Of a stretch of DNA of 64,000 nt, positions 10,054-18,513 are shown one piece after another (the first letter of the stretch is position 1; each line of letters begins with the position of its first letter). Location of the stretch: positions 1,860,001 through 1,924,000 of the forward strand of contig NZ_CP010271.1 of assembly GCF_001456355.1 (NCBI RefSeq). The letters run 5' to 3'. The translations under genes were made by a program, and so were the position numbers. This stretch comes from Mycobacteroides saopaulense (GTDB lineage: Bacteria; Actinomycetota; Actinomycetes; Mycobacteriales; Mycobacteriaceae). The notes under the pieces were generated by a model. The model was not told where the DNA came from and did no database searches. It saw only the letters and a program-made list of their open reading frames with translations.

Positions 10054-10734
10054 CTAGCGCCTCGCGGTCAGCGCGGTCGCCAGGCGAAACACCGGTGCGA
10101 CCAGACTGGCAGCGCGTAGTCCGACTTTCTGGAGATTGCGATTGCGTACCAGGGGTCCGAGTCCGGCAAGCTGCGCGGCGCCGTAGAGCATGTCCCAGTC
10201 GGTGTCGATGTGTGTGATCTTGAAGTCCTCGGTCAGGGTATAGCGGTCAATACCAATGAAGTTCAGGCAACGCCCTGTTCCCTTGAGTTTGGCTCCGGTG
10301 TTGGGTTCGACGGTCTGACCGATCATTCGGCCGATGCCCCGCCACGGGATGGTCACCCGCCACTCGTCCTGGAAGTAGTCCCAGTAGGGCAGTGACCGGT
10401 TGGTCCCGTCCTGTGGGTAGAAGGCGAAGTCGGGAAAGACGTCGAAGGCGGCCTGACAGTTGTCGATCGTGAACTGGCGTCCGAGCCGGTTCTCCTGGAA
10501 CGTGGTGCTGTCGATATAGCTGCAATCATCGGCGATGCAATAGTCGATCTTCTTGATGTCTTGCTCGGCCCAGGCGTCGAACCAGGTGTACGCGAATTCG
10601 GTGCGTCCCTGGGCGGGAAGCCCGCGCTCGATGTCGTTCTTTTCCTGCTGCTGCACCTTCTTCCAGAACTCCGGCATCAGTGCCTGATATTGCGCATGTT
10701 CGGGAGAGGGCCCCAACTTGTCCAATCTGCTCAT
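10054..10734 (-). CDS. SnoaL/NTF2-like protein linked to a P450
   Basis: The 226-residue protein looks like a SnoaL-like (NTF2 fold) protein: an alpha+beta domain with FAYTWFDAWAEQDIKKIDYCIADDCSYIDSTTF, where a small domain surrounds a polar pocket, and a C-terminal helical extension. Members act as cyclases, isomerases or hydroxylase partners, so function cannot be fixed. The start at 10734 has a good ribosome site (AAAGGAA) and the gene lies 44 bases downstream of the P450 on the same strand, so the two are probably co-transcribed and act on the same substrate. No signal peptide is seen. Confidence 0.65.
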   Translation of the reverse strand: MSRLDKLGPSPEHAQYQALMPEFWKKVQQQEKNDIERGLPAQGRTEFAYTWFDAWAEQDIKKIDYCIADDCSYIDSTTFQENRLGRQFTIDNCQAAFDVFPDFAFYPQDGTNRSLPYWDYFQDEWRVTIPWRGIGRMIGQTVEPNTGAKLKGTGRCLNFIGIDRYTLTEDFKITHIDTDWDMLYGAAQLAGLGPLVRNRNLQKVGLRAASLVAPVFRLATALTARR

Positions 10735-10778
10735 GGTTTTTCCTTTCGTGGTGGGCAATGTGTGGTGAATCTGTTGGT

Positions 10779-12155
10779 TCAGCGAGCGAACAGTCGTGTC
10801 GGTAGACCTCCGGCAAGGCCGGTGGATACGCGCACGCGATGCCGGGGTGTCCATCCGTCCCGGATCTGAAATGCGTAGCGTTGCAAGATGGCCCCGAGGG
10901 CCAGTGTTCCCTCGATGTAGGCCATGCGGGTTCCCATGCACTTCCGAGGGCCGATGCTGAACGGCAGGAAGGCATTTCGATTGACCTTGTCGGTCAGGAA
11001 TCGGTTGGGGTTGAATTTGTCGGGCTCGGACCAGAATCGGGGGTCCCGCTGCAGTGCGTATTGGGTGATGATGACCTGTGAGCCCCGCGGAATGAAGTAG
11101 CCGCCTATCTCGTCATCCTCGACGGCCGTGCGGACATTGGCGGGTGCGGCCTGAAAGCGTTGCGCCTCATCGAAACACGCTCGCAGGTACCTTAGGTTTT
11201 CCAGGTCCTCGTATTCCAGCGATTTCCCACCGAGCGCGTCGACTTCCGCATAGGCCTTGCCCAGCGCGATGGGATTGCGGCACAGCAGTGCGATGGTCCA
11301 GGCAAGTGCGGCGGCAGTCGTCTCGAATCCCGCGAACACCAGGCCGGCGGCTTCGGAGCGCCGACGCCGTTCCTGGGTTTGGGGACAGCCGTCGAACTCC
11401 AGCCCAACCAGGGTGTCCACGAGATCTGGAGTGTCGGATGCCGGGCAGCCCCTGCGCTCGTCGACGAAGCGATCGAGGATGCCAAAGAGCTCGGTCTTGG
11501 CTTCTTCGCCACTGCGGCGTAATGGATTTGGTATCCATTGAGGCAGGAAATGCAGCACGACACGGCTGATGACGTAGACACCGTAGCGACGCGCGCCGTC
11601 GACGGCGCGATCGATCTCGGCGGGACTGAGTCGCACCTTGAACATCGAACGCATCAACCCGTCCATGACGACCGCACCGAGTTCGTGTTCGAGGTCCACC
11701 AGTTCGCCGCTGTCCACGTGACGCGACCAGGCATCGACTCGCTCGGCGATGCCTTCCATCATCAGCGGGGTCGCACCCGCCAATGCGCGCTCACCGAAGT
11801 AGGGATTGAACGCCGAGCGGACCCGCTTCCACTCCTGGCCCTCCAGCAGGGGCAGGGCTACCGGCTCGCCGGACACGAGCTCGATGGTGGCCTCGTGCTT
11901 GACGTATCGGTCGTGGTGCCGGGTGAAGACATGGTCGACGTAGTCGGGATGGTTGATCAGGGTGAGCGTGAGTGACGGCGTCGGACCCGTGAACAGGCGC
12001 ACGATGTCGCCGTATCGGTTCGCGATCTTGGGCAGCAGTAGATACGGCAGGCGAGACGGATCGCCCATGCAGCTCAACCCCAGCAGGGCCGCCCGATGGA
12101 GGGGCACCTTGGGCGGTAGTTCCCGGGTATGGGCATTCGTGTCGATGGCCGGCAT
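10779..12155 (-). CDS. Cytochrome P450
   Basis: Heme-thiolate monooxygenase (458 residues). The heme loop is FSIGPRKCMG with the thiolate Cys at 406, the I-helix oxygen-binding motif is AGFETT near residue 270, and the K-helix ExxR is EAQR near residue 335. The PERF-like segment DKFNPNRF lies between them. The substrate is unknown. ATG 12155 has an upstream AGAGGAAA site. It is divergent from a TetR gene across a 129-base region with two copies of a TTGAWTCAA palindrome, and it precedes the SnoaL-like gene, so this looks like a TetR-regulated oxidation cassette. Redox partners (ferredoxin, reductase) are not encoded next to it. Confidence 0.95.
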   Translation of the reverse strand: MPAIDTNAHTRELPPKVPLHRAALLGLSCMGDPSRLPYLLLPKIANRYGDIVRLFTGPTPSLTLTLINHPDYVDHVFTRHHDRYVKHEATIELVSGEPVALPLLEGQEWKRVRSAFNPYFGERALAGATPLMMEGIAERVDAWSRHVDSGELVDLEHELGAVVMDGLMRSMFKVRLSPAEIDRAVDGARRYGVYVISRVVLHFLPQWIPNPLRRSGEEAKTELFGILDRFVDERRGCPASDTPDLVDTLVGLEFDGCPQTQERRRRSEAAGLVFAGFETTAAALAWTIALLCRNPIALGKAYAEVDALGGKSLEYEDLENLRYLRACFDEAQRFQAAPANVRTAVEDDEIGGYFIPRGSQVIITQYALQRDPRFWSEPDKFNPNRFLTDKVNRNAFLPFSIGPRKCMGTRMAYIEGTLALGAILQRYAFQIRDGWTPRHRVRVSTGLAGGLPTRLFAR

Positions 12156-12223
12156 GCCGCGTTTCCTCTTCCGGTCGGTGACGTCTGGTGGCGAAGTGTA
12201 TGGCGGATTTGAGGCATATGCAA

Positions 12224-12254
12224 CATTGAATCAAAAATAATACATTGATTCAAT
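12224..12254. promoter_or_regulatory. Double TTGAWTCAA operator between P450 and TetR genes
   Basis: Two copies of ACATTGAWTCAA occur in the divergent intergenic region, each containing a 9-bp palindrome (TTGAATCAA at 12226-12234 and TTGATTCAA at 12245-12253), centres 19 bp apart. Together they also form a 9-base inverted repeat, ATTGAATCA (12225-12233) with TGATTCAAT (12246-12254). The AT-rich core stands out in this GC-rich sequence. This is the expected place for the adjacent TetR protein to bind. Confidence 0.65.
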
Positions 12255-12284
12255 CGCCAGGTAGATGGCACGAAGGGAGTTGTC

Positions 12285-12950
12285 GTGAGTCGTTACGACA
12301 GTGCGCCGGCCGACACCGTTACTATCGGCTCCGTGGTAGAGCTGGACTCGTTGCTGCGGCAACTGGCCACGGGAACCCTGTCCGATACGAATGTGGCGAC
12401 ATCCCGTTTACTGGACGCCGCGCGCGAAGAATTCATCGCCCATGGCATCGCGCGCACCGCGGTTGGCGACATCGCGCGCCGGGCGGGCGTCTCGCGTCCG
12501 ACGCTGTACCGGAAGTGTGGGGACAAGGAAGACATTGTCGCGGCCGTATTGGTCCGGGAGACAACGGAATTCTTCGTCCGGGCGCAGGCGGTGCTCGCTC
12601 CTCTGCCGCATGCGGAAGGCAGGATGGTGGAAGCATTCGTCATGGGGATGCGGGAAGCGCGGGATCATCCCCTGGTGATGGCACTGAAGGAGTTCGACTC
12701 CGAGTCCTTCTCGCGGAACGTTTTCGACGTGAACGCGACGGGATACCAAGGTCTACTGGCTGTCATCGCGGAACTGCTGGCCGACGACGACTACCCCGTT
12801 CCGGCGGTGAAGCGTTCCCTCGACTTGGCCTTCCGGTTGACGTCGACGTTCTTGGTGAATCCGTCGGTGCTGCTGCCAACGGACACCGATGAGAACACCC
12901 GTGAATTCGCGACCAGGTATCTGCTACCGCTCATGCGCGCCGCCCGCTAG
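12285..12950 (+). CDS. TetR-family transcriptional regulator
   Basis: One-component ligand-responsive repressor (221 residues). The N-terminal helix-turn-helix is clear: RLLDAAREEFIAHGIARTAVGDIARRAGVSRPTLYRKCGDKEDIVAAVL, about residues 41-90, preceded by an unusually long 40-residue extension. The C-terminal ligand domain is helical and not diagnostic. GTG 12285 follows GAAGGGAG. It is divergent from the P450 gene and probably controls it and itself through the TTGAWTCAA sites between them. Confidence 0.88.
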   Translation: MSRYDSAPADTVTIGSVVELDSLLRQLATGTLSDTNVATSRLLDAAREEFIAHGIARTAVGDIARRAGVSRPTLYRKCGDKEDIVAAVLVRETTEFFVRAQAVLAPLPHAEGRMVEAFVMGMREARDHPLVMALKEFDSESFSRNVFDVNATGYQGLLAVIAELLADDDYPVPAVKRSLDLAFRLTSTFLVNPSVLLPTDTDENTREFATRYLLPLMRAAR

Positions 12951-12978
12951 CGCGTGACGGCCCGGAAGGCAGACTTCG

Positions 12979-12993
12979 TATCCTGTACAGGTG
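12979..12993 (+). promoter_or_regulatory. Probable leaderless promoter of the MOSC gene
   Basis: TATCCT (12979-12984) followed by 6 bases and the GTG at 12991; there is no Shine-Dalgarno sequence. The spacing fits a transcript beginning at the start codon. Confidence 0.4.
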
Positions 12994-13647
12994 GCGACAG
13001 TCTTAGCGGTGAATGTGGGGAAGCTGCGGTCTAATCCTGCCGGCGGGCCGGTACCTACCGGGATCGACAAGCGTCCAACCGATCTGGCGATCGCCGTCAG
13101 CGCACCCGTCGGGGGCCTCGGTAGCGGGCTGGCGGGCGACGCCATCGGTGACCACAGCCACCACGGCGGCGACGATCAAGCCGTCTATACCTATGCCCGG
13201 GAAGACCTCGACTGGTGGCAGGGCGAACTTGGGCGGGATCTAGGCAACGGCCAGTTCGGCGAGAACCTCACCACTTGTGATGTCGACGTGACGGGTGCGC
13301 GGATCGGTGAGCGATGGCATATCGGCACCGACGGGCTCGTGCTGGAGGTCTCGTCACCGCGGATACCGTGCCGGACATTCGCGGCTTGGCTTGATCGGCA
13401 GGGCTGGGTGAAAACCTTTACCGTGCAAGCGGTTCCCGGAGCCTATCTGCGTGTGGTCTCGCCCGGGGTGGTCCGACAGGGCGACTCTGTCACCGTCCGC
13501 AACCGTCCAGATCACCAGGTGACGGTAGGGATGGCATTCCGTGCGCTGACTCTTGAGCCCGCGCTGCTTCCCGCGCTGCTCGAAGCCCCTGGATTGTCGG
13601 AGCGCATCAGGGAAACTGTGCGCCGTAGGAGCGGGGTGTTGAAGTAA
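12991..13647 (+). CDS. MOSC domain protein (YiiM type)
   Basis: The 218-residue protein is a stand-alone MOSC domain of the YiiM kind. The segment GDHSHHGGDDQAVYTYAREDLDWW and the following FGENLTTCDVDV and SSPRIPCRTFAAWL, with the conserved Cys, are characteristic. MOSC proteins bind or transfer sulfur or the molybdenum cofactor; YiiM reduces N-hydroxylated compounds using that cofactor. Here the specific reaction is not known. It lies alone, with a 4-base gap to the convergent thioesterase gene. Confidence 0.85.
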   Translation: MATVLAVNVGKLRSNPAGGPVPTGIDKRPTDLAIAVSAPVGGLGSGLAGDAIGDHSHHGGDDQAVYTYAREDLDWWQGELGRDLGNGQFGENLTTCDVDVTGARIGERWHIGTDGLVLEVSSPRIPCRTFAAWLDRQGWVKTFTVQAVPGAYLRVVSPGVVRQGDSVTVRNRPDHQVTVGMAFRALTLEPALLPALLEAPGLSERIRETVRRRSGVLK

Positions 13648-13651
13648 TCCT

Positions 13652-14461
13652 CTACCGCCGTTGGACCAAGACCGTTTGCGCACTGGATCCGATGTAGCCC
13701 AGCCGGTCGAAGATCTCCGCGGTGGTGACCCCGACTCCGTCGGGTCCGACCGACATGCGGGCGCGCACCCCGAACTCGTCGCCCTGAGGAATCCGGTGTA
13801 CGTGCATCACGGTGTCGGTGTTCATGTAGACGAATCGCAGCGGGTTGAGTGTTGCGCCTATCCCGTTGGCGGAGTCGATCACGGACGCCAGGCGTTGCCA
13901 CGGAGTGGTGGGTTCGGTATCGACAATGTGCACGTGTGGCCGCATCCACGCCACCTGCGGTTCCCCGTCTGGTACCGAATACCATTGAAAATCGACGGAT
14001 TTCGAGTAATTGGAACCCTCGAAGCCGAAGGCCGGCGGCGTAGGGCCCCGCGGGTACTCGGGCAGCGGCGGATATCGGTCGCTGGCCTTGTCGGCCGTCA
14101 CCGACGTCGCCAGCAGCCAGGCGCTAGCCCGCGCGACGGAGCGATATCCGCCGTTGGCGTGTGCCTCCATCTCGGCGACGGCGAGCGCGATCCTGCGGCC
14201 GGGACGTTCGATCCACGCCCGTACCCGTACCGGTTCCAGCGGCACCGGCCCGAGGATGTCGAGCGCGACGCGGCCGATCCGCAGGCTTTCGCGTGGCTCG
14301 GGCAGTTCTTCGATGGCCTTGAGTAGCAAGGCCATCGGGGGAGATCCGTGCTGGAGATTCGGTCCCCAGCCGCTGGCGGTCAGTTCGGTGGACTCGAAGA
14401 CCTGGAACTCGCCGTCAGTATCCAGTCGTCGGTAGTAACAGCCCGTCAGGTCCAATGTCAT
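13652..14461 (-). CDS. Acyl-CoA thioesterase-like (hotdog fold) protein
   Basis: The 269-residue protein resembles mycobacterial double-hotdog thioesterases of the TesB/4HBT_3 type: FESTELTASGWGPNLQHGSPPMALLLKAIEEL in the first hotdog, and a second half with PQVAWMRPHVHIVDTEPTTPWQRLASVIDSANGIG. It probably hydrolyses acyl-CoA; chain length cannot be told. Its ATG overlaps the stop of the RecB-like gene by 4 bases (ATGA), so translation is coupled. Confidence 0.75.
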   Translation of the reverse strand: MTLDLTGCYYRRLDTDGEFQVFESTELTASGWGPNLQHGSPPMALLLKAIEELPEPRESLRIGRVALDILGPVPLEPVRVRAWIERPGRRIALAVAEMEAHANGGYRSVARASAWLLATSVTADKASDRYPPLPEYPRGPTPPAFGFEGSNYSKSVDFQWYSVPDGEPQVAWMRPHVHIVDTEPTTPWQRLASVIDSANGIGATLNPLRFVYMNTDTVMHVHRIPQGDEFGVRARMSVGPDGVGVTTAEIFDRLGYIGSSAQTVLVQRR

Positions 14462-15348
14462 GCGGCATCTCCCGGGACGGCGGTCGCGGCGGCTTCGGCG
14501 TCTTCGATATCCGCGTCGGTGACACCGTAGTCGGCGGGCCAGCCCGGGTAGGGGGGTGGTGTGCCGCCGAATGCGGGACATAACGATTGATGGGCGCACC
14601 AATCGCACAACCGGGACGGATTAGGGCGGAAATCGCCGGTGGCGCCGAGGTTTTGAATGGTCCGCCAGATTGCCATGAGCGTCTTCTCGAATTTGAGTAG
14701 CTCGGCCTCATCCGGTGAGTAGTCCAGGACCTCGCCATCGGATAGGTACAGCAGTCGCAGCCGTCGCGGCACCACGCCGCGGGTGCGATACAGCGCGACG
14801 GCGTAGAACTTCATCTGGAATAAGGCCTTGGCCTCGAAGAGGGCGCGAGGTGCGCGGCCGGTCTTGTAATCCACGAGTCGCATCGCGCCCCCGGGGGCTA
14901 TGTCGATGCGGTCGATGAATCCGCGCAGCATCGTGCCATCGGAGAGCTCGACCTCGACGCGCTCTTCGCAGCTGTCGGGGTCGAATCGGGTGGGGTCTTC
15001 CAGACGGTAGTAGCCCGATAGCAGGTCACGTGCCTCGTCGAGGAGCCGTGGAAGGTGCTCGGTCTCGACCACCTCGGCCAGTTCGGGATTGGATTCGACG
15101 AGCCGCTCCCACGCGGGCCGCACCAGCCCCGCCGCGGTGGCGTATTCGCGCTCGATCGCGGGCCGCGCGTACAAATCCTCCAGGGCGGCGTGCACCAGGC
15201 TGCCGCGCACCTGTGCGGTGGACGGCGGCTCGGGGAGCCGGTCGATGGCGCGAAACCGGTACAGCAGCGGGCATTGCTTGAAGTCGCTGGCACGAGAAGG
15301 GGACAGCGCGGGACGGCGCGTCGGCCGCTCCTGCGTGGGTTCCTCCAT
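14458..15348 (-). CDS. RecB-like PD-(D/E)XK nuclease with Fe-S cysteines
   Basis: A stand-alone RecB-family exonuclease domain (296 residues), counterpart of Rv2119 of M. tuberculosis, which also lies near trmI and mpa. Motifs in order: SRASDFKQCPLLYRF with the first Cys, GSLVHAALEDLY (motif I His), FIDRIDIAPGGAMRLVDYKTG containing the catalytic D-x(n)-D-Y-K, a QMKFYAVALYR motif, and a C-terminal CDWCAHQSLC. The four cysteines are placed as in Cas4/AddB proteins that hold a [4Fe-4S] cluster. The ATG at 15348 sits 7 bases after a TAGGCT hexamer, indicating a leaderless message. A repair or processing role is inferred. Confidence 0.85.
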   Translation of the reverse strand: MEEPTQERPTRRPALSPSRASDFKQCPLLYRFRAIDRLPEPPSTAQVRGSLVHAALEDLYARPAIEREYATAAGLVRPAWERLVESNPELAEVVETEHLPRLLDEARDLLSGYYRLEDPTRFDPDSCEERVEVELSDGTMLRGFIDRIDIAPGGAMRLVDYKTGRAPRALFEAKALFQMKFYAVALYRTRGVVPRRLRLLYLSDGEVLDYSPDEAELLKFEKTLMAIWRTIQNLGATGDFRPNPSRLCDWCAHQSLCPAFGGTPPPYPGWPADYGVTDADIEDAEAAATAVPGDAA

Positions 15349-15361
15349 GGTTGGCAGCCTA
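15346..15361 (-). promoter_or_regulatory. Probable leaderless promoter of the RecB-like gene
   Basis: On the minus strand TAGGCT (15361-15356) is followed by 7 bases and the ATG at 15348. The identical hexamer and spacing occur before dop and pafA. Confidence 0.5.
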
Positions 15362-15520
15362 GGCACCGAGTCCGACAGGTGCCGACGCCACGCCGCGCAC
15401 AAACCCGGCGGAGGTTGTTCAACACATGTCACAAGTCGTCCCCAAAATACCCGTACTACAAGTAACGTGCATCTCCATGTCAGATACGGGCAACGATGCC
15501 CCCGTCCGGGAGGGACCGCA

Positions 15521-17488
15521 GTGACCACGGCAAAGTATCGAAGTTCCCAGGTTGCCGCACGGACGATCGACACCTCACTGGCCGGTGCGAGTCTGGCCGA
15601 GCAATGGACTGCGGTGGCAGACGGTCCCGGCCGATACCCGCGCGTCTCATTCACTCCCAATGTGTCGATACCGCTCGCCGACGGCACGGTGCTCAAGGCT
15701 CAGGTTTTTCGTCCTGCCGATGCCGACGGCACTCCGGTGGGTGATCGGGTGCCGGTGCTGTTCAATCTGACCCCGTACAACAAGTCCGTCACCCACGTGG
15801 CGGCCTGGCTGCTGCGGGGATTGGCACGGTTCGGCATTACCGTGCCCGCCGCACCGCCGAAGAATCCGCGCCTGTTCGAACTCGCCGAGCTGGCCCGAGC
15901 ACTGCCGGGCGGTGGCCTGACGACGTTCGGTGTGAATGACGCGCTGATCCGTAGCGGCTATGCGCAGGTGGTCGTCGACGTGCGCGGCACCGGTGCGTCC
16001 ACCGGTGACTGGGGAATGTTCAACGATGTCGAGCAGCGCGATACCGCGGAGGTGGTCGCCTGGGCGCGGGCACAGCCATGGTGCGACGGGACGGTCGGGA
16101 TGTACGGCATTTCGTACTGTTCGATCAACTCCTTGCAGGCCGCGGGTAATCGGGTGCCCGGGCTCGGTGCGGTGTTCGCGGTGGAACCGGTCAGTGACAT
16201 CTCTCGTGACCTCATGAAAACCGGTGGGGCGCAGACGTTCTTTTTGCCCGTGTGGATGCTGGCGGTGGCCCTGGGCAAGTGGCTGCCATCGCCCTCGGAC
16301 GTGGTACGGGGCGGTATCGGGCTGGGCTGGCTGGCGGGGAGGCTGCGTGCACCACTGAATCGCGTGGTGCGGTACATCTTCGAAGGATTGCGTGGCGGGG
16401 GCGCTCTGATCGACGACGACGAGTATTTCCGGCAGATCAGCCCTCGGTTCGAGGACATCGAGATTCCGACATTCGTCTACGGGGCCTGGGACGACATCTT
16501 CGGCCCGGCCGCGCTGCGAATCCATCGTCGGGCTGCGCTGCCGGCCGGCAGGATTCAGGTCCTCATCAACGAGGGCTACCACGGATCTCCGGGCTCGCAG
16601 CTGGGCAGGCCGAACGGCCCGCCACGGCTGGATGTGTTGCAGCGTGCGTGGTTTGACAAGTGGCTCAAGGGTATTGAGAACGGAATCGATGGTTACGGTC
16701 CGCTCACCTTGCAGCAGCAGAACGGCGGATGGCACACCCTGGACACGTATCCGCGGCCCGAAGCCACGCCGCGACGGTTCTATCTGGATGCCGAACCCTC
16801 GGGGTTCGCGGCGCATACCGCCTTTGACGGCTCGCTGGGCGGCGCCGCACCGCTCAACCGCACCGAGCATCTCCTGCAACGCAGGATGGGGCTACTGAAG
16901 TCGCCCACGACGTCCCGGATGACGGCGGGTATCACGGCGGCGTTGGGCACCTCGGGTCTGAAGGACTCGCGTTACTTCGAACGCGGCGCACTCACCTTCA
17001 CCAGCGCTGCTGCCGAGGAGTCGTGGGTGATCTCCGGTCCGCTCAACCTGCATCTGCGCACTAAAGCCTTAGGTAAGGAGGCATTTTGGGTTGTTTCGGT
17101 AACGGACGTCGCGCCGGACGGGTTTTCTCGGATGCTGGCCGAGGGCGCTCTGTTGGCCTCGCGCCGCGGCGTGGACGAGGGTAGGAGCCTGCGTACCGCC
17201 GACGGTGACTACCTGTCGCCGTGGCATCCCACGGGTAAGGGGCACAAAGTTCCCGTGGTGCCGGGTGTGCCGATGACTCTCGAGATCGACCTGACCGAGG
17301 TCGATGCGGTGATCGCGGTCGGTCATCGGCTGCGGGTGGTCATTTCGGCGGCCAGCTTGCCCCGGTACATTCCCTCGATTCCGGAGCTGTGGGCGAGTCG
17401 CCACGGCCAGTCGGTGGTGTTGGACCCGAGTGAGCCGAGCTATCTGGTGGCGCAGGTGGTCGCGCGTCCGGACGCCGGGGCCGCATAG
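15521..17488 (+). CDS. CocE/NonD-family hydrolase (X-Pro dipeptidyl-peptidase-like)
   Basis: Alpha/beta hydrolase of the CocE/X-Pro dipeptidyl-peptidase S15 class (655 residues). The catalytic triad is visible: Ser198 in GISYCS, Asp324 in YGAWDDIFG, His354 in NEGYHGSPG. A C-terminal jelly-roll domain (about residues 480-650; VISGPLNLHLRTKALG... LVAQVVARPD) is typical of the family. It likely cleaves an ester or peptide bond of an unknown, possibly acylated, substrate. GTG 15521 follows a GGGAGGGA ribosome site. No signal peptide is seen. It is divergent from the RecB-like gene; the 172-base region between them shows no clear operator. Confidence 0.85.
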   Translation: MTTAKYRSSQVAARTIDTSLAGASLAEQWTAVADGPGRYPRVSFTPNVSIPLADGTVLKAQVFRPADADGTPVGDRVPVLFNLTPYNKSVTHVAAWLLRGLARFGITVPAAPPKNPRLFELAELARALPGGGLTTFGVNDALIRSGYAQVVVDVRGTGASTGDWGMFNDVEQRDTAEVVAWARAQPWCDGTVGMYGISYCSINSLQAAGNRVPGLGAVFAVEPVSDISRDLMKTGGAQTFFLPVWMLAVALGKWLPSPSDVVRGGIGLGWLAGRLRAPLNRVVRYIFEGLRGGGALIDDDEYFRQISPRFEDIEIPTFVYGAWDDIFGPAALRIHRRAALPAGRIQVLINEGYHGSPGSQLGRPNGPPRLDVLQRAWFDKWLKGIENGIDGYGPLTLQQQNGGWHTLDTYPRPEATPRRFYLDAEPSGFAAHTAFDGSLGGAAPLNRTEHLLQRRMGLLKSPTTSRMTAGITAALGTSGLKDSRYFERGALTFTSAAAEESWVISGPLNLHLRTKALGKEAFWVVSVTDVAPDGFSRMLAEGALLASRRGVDEGRSLRTADGDYLSPWHPTGKGHKVPVVPGVPMTLEIDLTEVDAVIAVGHRLRVVISAASLPRYIPSIPELWASRHGQSVVLDPSEPSYLVAQVVARPDAGAA

Positions 17489-17505
17489 TCCTCTCGAGTT
17501 CACCT

Positions 17506-17552
17506 ATCTCTAACCTACTGTCCCGTAACTTACGCTACCGTAGGTTAGAGAT
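17506..17552. promoter_or_regulatory. Tandem overlapping TetR-type operators before the DesA1-like gene
   Basis: A perfect 13-base inverted repeat, ATCTCTAACCTAC (17506-17518) with GTAGGTTAGAGAT (17540-17552), encloses two overlapping 22-bp sites: TAACCTACT-N4-CGTAACTTA (17511-17532, three mismatches) and TAACTTACG-N4-CGTAGGTTA (17526-17547, one mismatch). The second matches the operator at 7937-7958. The two are offset by 15 bp, so two dimers could bind side by side. Confidence 0.7.
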
Positions 17553-17583
17553 CGCGGTCAGGCCGCACAGAGAGGTGGATGAG

Positions 17584-18513
17584 ATGGTGACTGGACTACA
17601 AACACGACTACTCACCGAGCTGGAGCCCGTTGTCGAGGCCAATCTCGAGCGGCACCTGGGGGTCGCGCGGCCTTGGGCGCCACACGATTACGTGCCCTGG
17701 AGCAGGGGCCGGGACTTCGCCTTTCTCGGGGGCGAGGACTGGAAACCGGAGGACAGCCCGCTCGATCCGGTCGCCCAGGCTGCGCTGGTCGTCAATCTGT
17801 TGACCGAGGACAATCTGCCGTCCTATCACCGTGAGATCGCGACCAGGTTCGGCCGAGATGGGGCATGGGGGACATGGGTGGGCCAATGGACCGCCGAAGA
17901 AGGGCGGCACAGCATCGCGCTTCGCGACTATCTGGTCGTTACCCGCGGTGTCGATCCGGGCAGTCTGGAAGCAATGCGTATGGCGCATACGGTGGCCGGC
18001 TACGACTCGGGGGACAAGACGCCCCTGGAGGCGTTGGCGTACGTGTCGTTTCAGGAGTTGGCCACGCGCATATCGCATCGCAACACGGGTAAGGCCTCGG
18101 GCTGCCCGATCGCCGATCAGCTGTTGGCGCGGGTGGCGCTGGACGAGAACCTGCACATGATCTTCTACCGCAATCTGATGGCAGCGGCACTGGATATCGA
18201 GCCCGATGCGGCGATGCAGGCGATCTGCAAGGAGATCGTCGGATTCGCGATGCCGGGTATGGGAATGGAAGGTTTTGCCCAGAACGCCATCGCCATCGCC
18301 AAGGCCGGGATCTACGACCTGCGTATCCATCACGACGACGTCCTGCAGCCCACCCTGCGCTTCTGGCGCGTGTTCGATCGGGCCGATATCGGCCCCGACG
18401 GCGAGCAGGCTCGTGAAACCCTCGCGAAATTCCTTGCCGCCGTAGACGAACGCGCCAAGTACTACGAGGAGAAGGCGGCTGCGCGCTTGGCACAGCGCGC
18501 TGCACTCGCCTAG
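17584..18513 (+). CDS. DesA1-like soluble acyl-ACP desaturase
   Basis: Soluble di-iron acyl-[ACP] desaturase (309 residues), most like mycobacterial DesA1, an essential enzyme thought to desaturate mycolic acid precursors. Iron ligands are visible in LTEDNLPSYHRE, AEEGRHSIALRDYL, FQELATRISHRNTG and DENLHMIFY. It is about 30 residues shorter than DesA1 at the C-terminus, so it may be a paralogue rather than desA1 itself. ATG 17584 is preferred to GTG 17575 because GAGAGG then lies at normal distance. Its TAG overlaps the opposite-strand helicase stop in the tetramer CTAG. The palindromic operators upstream suggest acyl-CoA-responsive repression. Confidence 0.9.
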   Translation: MVTGLQTRLLTELEPVVEANLERHLGVARPWAPHDYVPWSRGRDFAFLGGEDWKPEDSPLDPVAQAALVVNLLTEDNLPSYHREIATRFGRDGAWGTWVGQWTAEEGRHSIALRDYLVVTRGVDPGSLEAMRMAHTVAGYDSGDKTPLEALAYVSFQELATRISHRNTGKASGCPIADQLLARVALDENLHMIFYRNLMAAALDIEPDAAMQAICKEIVGFAMPGMGMEGFAQNAIAIAKAGIYDLRIHHDDVLQPTLRFWRVFDRADIGPDGEQARETLAKFLAAVDERAKYYEEKAAARLAQRAALA

